Assembly: GCA_012514225.1 (NCBI GenBank)
Contig: JAAZAQ010000281.1
Location: 1 to 7,943, forward strand
Source of the DNA: Clostridiales bacterium
GTDB lineage: Bacteria; Bacillota; Clostridia; Christensenellales; Aristaeellaceae
Reading direction: 5' to 3'
DNA length: 7,943 bases
The notes under the pieces are model-generated. The model was not told the DNA's origin, did no database searches, and saw nothing but the letters and a program-made list of their open reading frames with translations. Positions 1-5,631 of the stretch are shown one piece after another; the first letter of the stretch is position 1; each line of letters begins with the position of its first letter. The translations under genes were made by a program, and so were the position numbers.

Positions 1-39
1 CTTCCGTACTGTGGTTTGCGCGGAATCATCCGCACGCGT

Positions 40-68
40 ATCATACACTGAAACGGAACCCCGCGCAA
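40..68 (-). promoter_or_regulatory. Predicted leftward sigma-70 promoter
   Basis: On the minus strand, TTGCGC (68 to 63) is followed after exactly 17 bp by TATGAT (45 to 40). The -10 matches the consensus at 5 of 6 positions and the -35 at 3 of 6. The expected start is near position 33, so the transcript leaves the window on the left. It would serve a gene divergent from rpsT whose body is not visible here. The call rests on motif and spacing only. Confidence 0.45.
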
Positions 69-77
69 GAAAACGGC

Positions 78-101
78 GGGGCGGCCGGGTTGGGGCGGCC
101 G
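78..101. repeat. 10-bp direct repeat between divergent promoters
   Basis: GGGGCGGCCG occurs at 78-87 and again, identically, at 92-101, a period of 14 bp. The two copies lie between the leftward promoter (40-68) and the rpsT promoter (132-160). They could be a paired protein-binding site or simply low-complexity GC-rich sequence; nothing here decides between these. Confidence 0.35.
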
Positions 102-131
102 AGGAGCCGCGAAAAAATCCGCAACTGGCGC

Positions 132-160
132 TTGCGGCACGCCGGTTCGTGTGGTAGAAT
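132..160 (+). promoter_or_regulatory. Predicted rpsT promoter
   Basis: TTGCGG (132-137) and TAGAAT (155-160) are separated by 17 bp. The -10 matches 5 of 6 and is preceded by TGG, an extended -10 arrangement that can compensate for the weak -35 (3 of 6). Transcription should start near 167, giving a leader of about 32 nt before the rpsT start codon. Confidence 0.6.
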
Positions 161-183
161 CCTTTTTGCTGAATTGGCGAGGC

Positions 184-190
184 AGGAGGT
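184..190 (+). promoter_or_regulatory. Strong ribosome-binding site of rpsT
   Basis: AGGAGGT lies 8 nt before a TTG codon at 199. This near-perfect Shine-Dalgarno sequence identifies the TTG as the start, because no ATG sits at this spacing and the encoded MPNIRSSEKRV is the usual bS20 N-terminus. Confidence 0.9.
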
Positions 191-198
191 GAAGCAAG

Positions 199-462
199 TT
201 GCCAAACATCCGTTCATCGGAAAAGCGCGTCCGGGTCAACAGGAAAAAGAACCTGCGCAACCGCATGGTGAAGTCGGGGGTCAAGACCGCCGTGAAGAAA
301 TACACCCTGGCGCTGAACAACGACCTGACGGCCGCGCCGGAAAAGCTTGGCCAGGCGGCCTCCGCGCTGGACCGCGCCGTCTCCAAGGGCGTCATCCACA
401 AGAACACGGCCAACCGCAAGAAGGCCCGTATGGCCAAGGCCCTCAACAAGGCACAGGCCTGA
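199..462 (+). CDS. rpsT: 30S ribosomal protein bS20
   Basis: This 87-residue, strongly basic protein is a primary 16S rRNA-binding protein of the small ribosomal subunit, contacting the 5' domain and helix 44. It begins MPNIRSSEKRVRVN and ends with the conserved segment around HKNTANRKKARMAKALN, as expected of bS20, and its length is normal for the family (about 85-90 residues). The start is TTG, supported by AGGAGGT 8 nt upstream. In E. coli rpsT also starts with UUG and the weak codon takes part in translational autoregulation by S20; the same may hold here, but that is inference. The gene is monocistronic, with its own promoter and an intrinsic terminator 18 nt after the stop codon. It converges on psuG. 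Confidence 0.97.
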   Translation: MPNIRSSEKRVRVNRKKNLRNRMVKSGVKTAVKKYTLALNNDLTAAPEKLGQAASALDRAVSKGVIHKNTANRKKARMAKALNKAQA

Positions 463-480
463 GCGAGACACGCCCAAATC

Positions 481-504
481 GCCGCGAACGCGGCTTTTTT
501 GTTT
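481..504 (+). terminator. Intrinsic terminator of rpsT
   Basis: The hairpin has GCCGC (481-485) pairing with GCGGC (490-494) around a GAAC loop. It is followed by six T residues, a G and three more T residues. This is a textbook Rho-independent terminator placed just after the rpsT stop codon. Confidence 0.9.
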
Positions 505-517
505 GATTGAATGAAGA

Positions 518-547
518 GAACCCGGAGCCATTGCGCGCTCCGGGTTC
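518..547 (-). terminator. Likely terminator of the ruv-que-psu operon
   Basis: An 11-bp perfect inverted repeat, GAACCCGGAGC (518-528) and GCTCCGGGTTC (537-547), encloses an 8-nt loop. It begins 13 nt after the psuG stop codon. On the minus strand the following sequence (TCTTCATTC) is only moderately T-rich, so termination may be partial. On the plus strand the stem is followed by TTT and could back up the rpsT terminator, so it may work in both directions. Confidence 0.7.
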
Positions 548-560
548 TTTGCGGCGTCAG

Positions 561-1469
561 TTACAGGCAGGCCGCAATGTGAGCCGCCAGCCGCACGTTG
601 TTGTAGACCAGCTGGATGTTGGACTTCAGGGATTCCCCGCCCGTCAGCCGCACGACGGCCGAAAGGAGGAAGGGGGTGACGTCCTTGCCGGTGACGCCCT
701 GGCGCCTGGCGTCCGCCAGCGCGTCCTCGATTGCCTGGCTGATGGCCGCCCGGGGCATCTCGTATTCCCCGGGGATGGGGTTGGCGACCAGCATCCCGCC
801 CGGGTAGCCCATGGCGCGCTGCGCGCGGATGGCTGCGGCGATTTCCTCCGGCGTTTCCGCGCGCTGGGGGAGCGGGAAGCCGCTGTGGCGCGTGAAGAAT
901 GCGGGCAGCTCGTCCGTCCGGTAGCCGATCACCGGGACGCCGCGGGTTTCCAGGTACTCCAACGTCAGCCCCAGGTCCAGGATGCTTTTCGCGCCGGCGC
1001 AGACGACGGCGACGGGGGTGCGTGCCAGCTCCTCCAGGTCGGCGGAGACATCCATGGTGGTCTCGGCGCCCCGGTGGACGCCGCCGATGCCGCCGGTCGC
1101 GAAGACCGGGATGCCCGCCAGGGCCGAGACGAGCATGGTGGCCGCGACGGTGGTCGCGCCGTCCTCGCCCCGGGCTGCCATCAGGGGCAGGTCCCTGCGG
1201 CTGGCTTTCCGGATTTTTGTGCCGGCTTTGCCCAGGTACTCGATCTGGTCCGCCGTCAGGCCGGCGTGGAGCTTTCCGCCCAGGACGGCCACCGTGGCCG
1301 GCTCCGCGCCATGCTCCCGGGCAAGGCGCTCGCAGGCGAGCGCCGTTTCCACGTTCTGGGGGTAGGGCATGCCGTGGCTGATGATGGTGCTTTCCAGCGC
1401 GATGACGGGGCGGCCTTCCGAAAGCGCGGCCAGGACGGGTTTCGACAGGATGAGAACGGGGCTGCTCAT
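561..1469 (-). CDS. psuG: Pseudouridine-5'-phosphate glycosidase
   Basis: This enzyme reversibly cleaves the C-C glycosidic bond of pseudouridine 5'-phosphate, giving uracil and ribose 5-phosphate, in the cytoplasm. At 302 residues it has the normal family length. Visible signatures are ALESTIISHGMPYPQN (about 24-39), TGGIGGVHRGAE (125-136) and VCAGAKSILDLG (156-167). Residues E26, K88, D144 and K161 align, at a constant offset of 5, with E. coli PsuG Glu31, Lys93, Asp149 and the Schiff-base Lys166, so the active site looks intact. The ATG overlaps the psuK stop in an ATGA arrangement, and GGAGG lies 7 nt upstream inside the end of psuK, so translation is probably coupled. It is the last gene of the operon. 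No pseudouridine transporter or dedicated regulator is seen in the window. Confidence 0.95.
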   Translation of the reverse strand: MSSPVLILSKPVLAALSEGRPVIALESTIISHGMPYPQNVETALACERLAREHGAEPATVAVLGGKLHAGLTADQIEYLGKAGTKIRKASRRDLPLMAARGEDGATTVAATMLVSALAGIPVFATGGIGGVHRGAETTMDVSADLEELARTPVAVVCAGAKSILDLGLTLEYLETRGVPVIGYRTDELPAFFTRHSGFPLPQRAETPEEIAAAIRAQRAMGYPGGMLVANPIPGEYEMPRAAISQAIEDALADARRQGVTGKDVTPFLLSAVVRLTGGESLKSNIQLVYNNVRLAAHIAACL

Positions 1470-2356
1470 GGGCGTTCCTCCTCAGGCAAGTCATCGGGTT
1501 GTTTCCGCAGGTGCCGCGCCGCGAATTGAAGGCCGAGCGCGGCGGTTTCCCTTGCGGGCAGGCCTTTCGCGACGCCCAGCGTGATGCCCGCCGCCATCGC
1601 GTCCCCGGCGCCGGTCAGGCCGGCGTGGGGCAAGGGGGCCGCCGGCAAAAGCCCCTCGCTCTTGCCGTCTGCATAATATACGCCCTGCGCCCCGAGGGAA
1701 ATAAAGACGGCCTTTACGCCCGCCGCGAGCAGCCCTTTGGCCTGGCGCGCGGGTTCCGTTTCTCCGCTCAGGGCCTCCGCTTCCATGCGGTTGGGCTTCA
1801 GCGCCGCGAGACGCGGAAGAATCGCACGCAGCCTTTCGCACTTGACCGCGCTGACCGGGTCGGCGACCAGCGGGGCGTCCGCCGCCTCAGCCGCCGCGGA
1901 CAGGCACTCCGGCGAAAGGTTGGCGTCCAGGAAGACGGCGCCGAACGGCTGGCGGAAGGCGGGGCAGCCCCGGAGGAAGCCGGGGGTCAGGGATTCCACC
2001 GCGCGCATGTCATTGACGGCGCAGCGCATCTCGCCCTGCCGGTCGTGGACGGCCACGTAGACGGGCGCGGGCGCGTCCGTGCGCTGGCTGAAGGCCAGGC
2101 CGATTCCGTCCCGCCGGCAGGACTCAACCAGCCGCAGGGCGTTTTCATCGCTGCCCAGCGCCGTGAGCAGCTCGACCTGTATCCCGGTTTTCGCGAGGTG
2201 CGACGCGACGTTCCGGGCCACGCCCCCGGCGCGGAAGTGAACCCGTCCCCGCAGGGAATCGCCTTCCCGGAAGGCGTCTTCCGCGTCCGCCAGCACGTCC
2301 AGGTTCATCCCGCCGACGGACAGGACGCTGAGCAGTTTGCCCTTTCCTTCAGTCAC
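1466..2356 (-). CDS. psuK: Pseudouridine kinase, PfkB family
   Basis: This is a ribokinase/PfkB-fold sugar kinase, predicted to phosphorylate pseudouridine at the 5' position using ATP and so supply the substrate of PsuG. From the chosen start it has 296 residues. Visible are the N-terminal strand with GGMNLDV (15-21), the substrate-side motif GGVARN (44-49), DPVS (166-169), KPNRMEAE (187-194) and the catalytic anion-hole motif GAGD (249-252) with Asp252 as base. The GTG at 2356 is preferred because GGGAGG lies 8 nt upstream; a longer reading frame from 2404 would overlap queA more deeply and adds 16 residues with no family resemblance. It overlaps the end of queA by 8 nt and psuG by 4 nt. 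The substrate is inferred from the adjacent psuG and the PsuK-like GGVARN region; PfkB sequences alone do not fix substrate. Confidence 0.88.
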   Translation of the reverse strand: MTEGKGKLLSVLSVGGMNLDVLADAEDAFREGDSLRGRVHFRAGGVARNVASHLAKTGIQVELLTALGSDENALRLVESCRRDGIGLAFSQRTDAPAPVYVAVHDRQGEMRCAVNDMRAVESLTPGFLRGCPAFRQPFGAVFLDANLSPECLSAAAEAADAPLVADPVSAVKCERLRAILPRLAALKPNRMEAEALSGETEPARQAKGLLAAGVKAVFISLGAQGVYYADGKSEGLLPAAPLPHAGLTGAGDAMAAGITLGVAKGLPARETAALGLQFAARHLRKQPDDLPEEERP

Positions 2357-3404
2357 GCCGTACACCTCCCGGCGCGCCGCCGGCAATGAACATGCAGTCC
2401 CCAAAGCTGAAGAAGCGGTACTTTTCGCGGACGGCCTCCCGGTACGCCGCCAGGGCGTTCTCGCGGCCCATGAAGGCGCTGACCATCATCAGGAGGGTGC
2501 TTTGCGGCAGGTGGAAGTTGGTCAGCAGGGCGTCCACAGCCCTGAAGCGGTAGCCGGGGGTGATGAAGATGCCCGTCTGCCCGCGCATGGGGGACAGCCG
2601 GCCGTGTTCATCGGCGGACGACTCCAGCGCGCGCACGCTGGTGGTGCCGACGCAGACGACCCTGCCGCCGGCTTCCCGGGCGGCGTTGACGGCTTCGGCC
2701 GCCGGGGCGTCCAGCTCGAACCATTCCTCGTGCATGACGTGGTCCTCCACGTTTACGGCCTTGACGGGGCGGAAGGTGCCCAGGCCCACGTGCAGCAGCA
2801 GGGAAACGACCTTCACCCCGCGCGCCCGGACGCACTCCAGCACCGCGTCGGTGAAATGTAGCCCCGCGGTCGGCGCGGCGGCGCTGCCCTCCTCCTTCGC
2901 GTAGACGGTCTGGTAGCGGCCGCGGTCCTCCAGACGCTCGTGGATGTAGGGGGGCAGCGGCATCTGGCCTAGCGTGTCCAGCAGTTCCTCAAAGACGCCG
3001 TCATAGGAAAAGCGGATCTTCCTGCCGCCGAAGGCGGTCGGCTCCCCGATTTCGCAGCGCAACAGCCCGCCGCCGAATTCCACCTGCACGCCGGCTTTCA
3101 GCCGCCTGCCCGGGCGGACCAGCGCCTCCCAGCAGTCCCGGTCCAGGCGCCGAAGCAGCAGCACCTCGCAGGGAATCCCGCCTTCTCTCCTGGTTCCCAG
3201 CAGGCGCGCCGGGATGACCCGGCTGCGGTTGAGGACCAGCACGTCCCCGGGCGACAGCAAGTCGGGGAAATCGACAAAAAAAGAATGCCGGAGCGCACCG
3301 GATTCCCGGTCGCAGACCAGCATGCGGCTTTGGTCGCGCTGTTTAAGCGGCGTCTGGGCGATCAGTTCCGGCGGCAGGTCGTAGTCAAACGCGCTGGTCT
3401 TCAT
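2349..3404 (-). CDS. queA: S-adenosylmethionine:tRNA ribosyltransferase-isomerase
   Basis: QueA transfers and rearranges the ribosyl group of S-adenosylmethionine onto preQ1 at tRNA position 34, producing epoxyqueuosine and releasing adenine and methionine. The protein has 351 residues, normal for QueA. Signatures are [15 protein letters not shown] (6-20), [11 protein letters not shown] (58-68), PTAGLHFT (178-185), [11 protein letters not shown] (204-214), HEEWFEL (225-231), [10 protein letters not shown] (253-262), [19 protein letters not shown] (293-311) and [11 protein letters not shown] (330-340). The ATG at 3404 is chosen because [17 protein letters not shown] is the canonical N-terminus and AGGTGG lies 9 nt upstream; the frame stays open further upstream, but that part is an antisense-like reading of ruvB. 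It overlaps the end of ruvB by 20 nt. The segment usually read LNDTRVIPARL is [11 protein letters not shown] here. tgt does not follow, although it often does in Bacillota. Confidence 0.96.
   Translation of the reverse strand: MKTSAFDYDLPPELIAQTPLKQRDQSRMLVCDRESGALRHSFFVDFPDLLSPGDVLVLNRSRVIPARLLGTRREGGIPCEVLLLRRLDRDCWEALVRPGRRLKAGVQVEFGGGLLRCEIGEPTAFGGRKIRFSYDGVFEELLDTLGQMPLPPYIHERLEDRGRYQTVYAKEEGSAAAPTAGLHFTDAVLECVRARGVKVVSLLLHVGLGTFRPVKAVNVEDHVMHEEWFELDAPAAEAVNAAREAGGRVVCVGTTSVRALESSADEHGRLSPMRGQTGIFITPGYRFRAVDALLTNFHLPQSTLLMMVSAFMGRENALAAYREAVREKYRFFSFGDCMFIAGGAPGGVRRD
2365..2370 (-). promoter_or_regulatory. Ribosome-binding site deciding the psuK start
   Basis: GGGAGG on the minus strand lies 8 nt before the GTG at 2356, within the 3' end of queA. 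It supports the shorter PsuK and places ribosome loading inside the upstream gene. Confidence 0.8.
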
Positions 3405-4443
3405 CGAAAAACGCCACCTGCGCGTCCGGCTGCGCGGCGCCGGGCTGGGGGAAGGGGCGGTCCAGGTGGGCGTAGGCGGCCTGCAGCGCCACCCGGCCAC
3501 GCGGGGTCCGCTGGATAAAGCCCAGCTGCAGCAGGAAGGGCTCGTACACGTCCTCGATGGTCAGGGCGTCCTCGCCCGTGGCCGCGGCCAGCGTGTCCAG
3601 CCCGACGGGGCCGCCGGAAAACTTGTCGATCATCGCCAGCAGCACGCCCCGGTCCACCTTGTCCAGGCCCAGCGCGTCCACGTCCAGCAAATCCAGCCCT
3701 TCCCGGGCGACTTCCCGGGTAATCCGCCCGTCCGCCTGCACCTGGGCGTAGTCCCGCACGCGCTTGAGCATGCGGTTGGCAATCCGCGGCGTGCCGCGGC
3801 TGCGGCGCGCGATTTCCATCACGCCGTCCTCCTCCGCCGGCATCCCCAGGATGCGCGAGGAGCGGCGGACAATCTGCGCCAGCTCGTCCGGGGAATAAAG
3901 CTCCAGCCGGAAGACCATGCCGAAGCGGTCCCGCAGCGGCGCGGACAGCTGCCCCGCGCGCGTGGTGGCGCCAATCAAGGTGAAGCGCGGCAGGTCCAGC
4001 CGCATCGAGCGGGCGGTGGGACCCTTCCCGATCATGATGTCCAGCGCGTAGTCCTCCATGGCCGGGTAGAGCACCTCCTCCACGGCGCGGGACAGGCGGT
4101 GGATTTCGTCGATGAACAGGACGTCGCCGGCATTGAGGTTGGTCAGGATGCTGGCCAAATCGCCCGGGCGCTCGATGGCCGGGCCGGAGGTAATCCGGAT
4201 GTTCTGGCCCATCTCCGCGGCGACGATGCAGGCCAGGGTGGTCTTGCCCAGGCCCGGGGGCCCGTAGAGCAGCATATGGTCCAGCGCGTCCCGGCGCTTG
4301 AGCGCGGCCTTGATGTAAATCTGCAGGTTCTGGCGGATGGACTCCTGGCCGACGTACTCCCGCAGGGTTTTCGGGCGCAGCGAAAGCTCCGCCTCGCCGT
4401 CCTCGTCGCGGTAACTGCCCATCACCAATCGCTCGTCCTGCAT
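3385..4443 (-). CDS. ruvB: Holliday junction branch migration ATPase RuvB
   Basis: RuvB is the AAA+ motor that assembles as hexamers on RuvA-bound Holliday junctions and pumps DNA through. The protein has 352 residues, the usual size. In order: N-terminal segment with [12 protein letters not shown] (22-33), Walker A GPPGLGKT (61-68), Walker B FIDEIH (110-115), sensor-1 region GATTRAG (158-164), the LRDRFG arginine-finger segment (170-175), sensor-2 region RGTPRIANR (216-224), and the winged-helix DNA-binding domain with [20 protein letters not shown] (289-308). All key nucleotide-binding residues are present. The start lies 3 nt after the ruvA stop, with GAAGGG 7 nt upstream, and the last codons overlap queA by 20 nt. 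The C-terminal tail after about residue 330 is poorly conserved, as in other RuvB proteins. Confidence 0.98.
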   Translation of the reverse strand: MQDERLVMGSYRDEDGEAELSLRPKTLREYVGQESIRQNLQIYIKAALKRRDALDHMLLYGPPGLGKTTLACIVAAEMGQNIRITSGPAIERPGDLASILTNLNAGDVLFIDEIHRLSRAVEEVLYPAMEDYALDIMIGKGPTARSMRLDLPRFTLIGATTRAGQLSAPLRDRFGMVFRLELYSPDELAQIVRRSSRILGMPAEEDGVMEIARRSRGTPRIANRMLKRVRDYAQVQADGRITREVAREGLDLLDVDALGLDKVDRGVLLAMIDKFSGGPVGLDTLAAATGEDALTIEDVYEPFLLQLGFIQRTPRGRVALQAAYAHLDRPFPQPGAAQPDAQVAFFDEDQRV

Positions 4444-4446
4444 CCC

Positions 4447-5058
4447 TTATCCCTTCATCATCCCGCGCAGCGCCAGGCGGACCAATTCGTCCGCCTGCTG
4501 TTCCCCGCCCGCCTGGTGCGCGCGGGAGACCGCGGAGGCGGCCTCGCTTTGGGAATAGCCCAGCGCCAGCAGCGCCTGGATGGCTTCCGCCACCACGCCC
4601 CGCTGTCCGGTAACGGCGGGGTTGGGCAGGTCGGCCACCCCGACGGCCCACTCGTCCTTGGACAGGCGGTCCTTCAGCTCCAGCGCGATGCGCTGCGCCG
4701 TCTTGCGGCCGACACCCGGCGCGCGGGACAGCGTCTGCACGTCCTCGGTCAATATGGCCAGGGTTAGTTCCTTGAGCGGCATGCTGCTCAGCACGTTCAG
4801 GGCGGTCCGGGGCCCGATGCCGGAGACCGCGTTGAGGCTCAGGAACATCCCGCGCTCCTCCCGGCTGGAGAAGCCGAACAGCTCCATCGCGTCTTCCCGG
4901 ACGGACAGCCAGGTATACACGCGCACGAACTCGCCCTTGGGCGGCGCCTGGGAAAGGGCCGCCTGGGTGCAGATGAGCTGGTAACCGACGCCCTGGACGT
5001 TGACGACCAGCTCGTTCCCGCTTTTTTCAGCCACCAGGCCTTCAATAAACGCGTACAT
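4447..5058 (-). CDS. ruvA: Holliday junction DNA helicase subunit RuvA
   Basis: RuvA is the tetrameric protein that holds the four-way junction open and recruits RuvB. The protein has 203 residues and the full three-domain layout. An OB fold spans about 1-63 and begins MYAFIEGLV. It includes the acidic pin E55-D56, which in E. coli RuvA separates the strands at the crossover. Two helix-hairpin-helix motifs follow, NAVSGIGPRTALNVLS (76-91) and LSRAPGVGRKTAQRIALEL (110-128). A hydrophilic linker (about 131-152) leads to domain III (about 153-201), which contacts RuvB and carries EAIQALLALGYSQSEA. It starts 11 nt after the ruvC stop, with GAGG about 7 nt before the ATG. Confidence 0.97.
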   Translation of the reverse strand: MYAFIEGLVAEKSGNELVVNVQGVGYQLICTQAALSQAPPKGEFVRVYTWLSVREDAMELFGFSSREERGMFLSLNAVSGIGPRTALNVLSSMPLKELTLAILTEDVQTLSRAPGVGRKTAQRIALELKDRLSKDEWAVGVADLPNPAVTGQRGVVAEAIQALLALGYSQSEAASAVSRAHQAGGEQQADELVRLALRGMMKG

Positions 5059-5069
5059 CGCCCGCCTCG

Positions 5070-5564
5070 CTATTTCATGACGTGCAGGCCGCCGAAGCGG
5101 CCGGAGTTGTAGTGGGTCAGCGCCGCGGCCACCGCGTCGGCGGCGTCGTCCGGGCGGGGGTAGTCCGGAAGCCCCAGCAGGAGTTTGATCATCTGCTGCA
5201 CCTGCAGCTTGTCCGCCTTGCCGTATCCGGCGACCGCCTGCTTGATCTGCATGGGGGTGTACTCGAAAAGCTGCTCCGTGTGACGCGCGCAGCGCGCGAC
5301 GGCGACACCCCTGGCGGCGCCCACGGTGAAGGCAGTAGTGACGTTCTTGGCGAAAAACAGTTGCTCGAACACGACCGCGTCGGGCTGGTAAAGCGCGATG
5401 AGGCTCTCGACCCCCCTGTCAATTTCCAGCAGCCGCTGAGGCAGCGCGGTTTCGGGCAGGGTGGAGATGACGCCGCAGGCCACGAAGCGCGGGCTGTTCG
5501 CCCCTGCCCGGATCAGCCCCCAGCCCATCGTCGCCAGGCCCGGGTCGATGCCCAGAATCCGCAT
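5070..5564 (-). CDS. ruvC: Holliday junction endonuclease RuvC
   Basis: RuvC is the RNase H-fold resolvase that introduces paired nicks in Holliday junctions with two metal ions. From the chosen ATG it has 164 residues. The four catalytic acids are present: D7 in MRILGIDPG, E67 in VVFEQLFFAKN, and D140 and D143 in PDDAADAVAAALTH, matching E. coli D7, E66, D138 and D141. A GTG two codons upstream (5570) is also in frame, but it lies inside the purine-rich AAGGGGG ribosome-binding site, which sits 5 nt before the ATG at 5564. The ATG also restores the family N-terminus. It is the first gene of the operon, directly downstream of a near-consensus promoter. yebC, a frequent upstream neighbour in Bacillota, is replaced here by an SNF2 helicase gene. 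Confidence 0.97.
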   Translation of the reverse strand: MRILGIDPGLATMGWGLIRAGANSPRFVACGVISTLPETALPQRLLEIDRGVESLIALYQPDAVVFEQLFFAKNVTTAFTVGAARGVAVARCARHTEQLFEYTPMQIKQAVAGYGKADKLQVQQMIKLLLGLPDYPRPDDAADAVAAALTHYNSGRFGGLHVMK

Positions 5565-5585
5565 GCGCACCCCCTTTTCGCAAGC

Positions 5586-5614
5586 ATCTTAAGCGAACCC
5601 CCTCCGCTTGTCAA
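5586..5614 (-). promoter_or_regulatory. Promoter of the ruvCAB-queA-psuKG operon
   Basis: On the minus strand, TTGACA (5614 to 5609), a perfect -35, is followed after 17 bp by TAAGAT (5591 to 5586), 5 of 6 for the -10. Transcription should begin near 5579, leaving a short leader of about 15 nt that holds just the ribosome-binding site of ruvC. The -35 sits in the loop of a 6-bp inverted repeat, CCCTCC (5600-5605) and GGAGGG (5619-5624). That repeat could be a regulator site or a weak end signal for the helicase transcript. No LexA box is seen. Confidence 0.75.
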
Positions 5615-5631
5615 CGAAGGAGGGACGCCGC

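Noticed and set aside
95..120. Hairpin GCGGC/GCCGC next to an A/T run, considered as a terminator
   Set aside because: On the plus strand the run after the stem is A, and on the minus strand the T run precedes the stem, so it has terminator form in neither direction.
214..1494. Long minus-strand frame opposite rpsT and overlapping psuG
   Set aside because: It is rich in Arg, Gly and Pro, has no family resemblance, and overlaps two confidently identified genes. It is typical of a shifted frame in GC-rich DNA.
507..1529. Long plus-strand frame opposite psuG
   Set aside because: It is antisense to psuG, with no ribosome-binding site or recognisable motif. The high G+C content removes stop codons.
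2357..2404. Upstream ATG extension of psuK
   Set aside because: It would add 16 residues unlike PfkB kinases, whereas GTG at 2356 has GGGAGG at ideal spacing.
3401..4767. Long frames on both strands over ruvB and ruvA
   Set aside because: Their translations are Arg/Gly/Ala/Pro-rich and lack motifs, while RuvB and RuvA carry every expected motif in the competing frame.
5590..5605. Possible LexA box near the ruvC promoter (CGAAC half-site)
   Set aside because: Only one half-site is present, and the GTTC half is missing at the required spacing.
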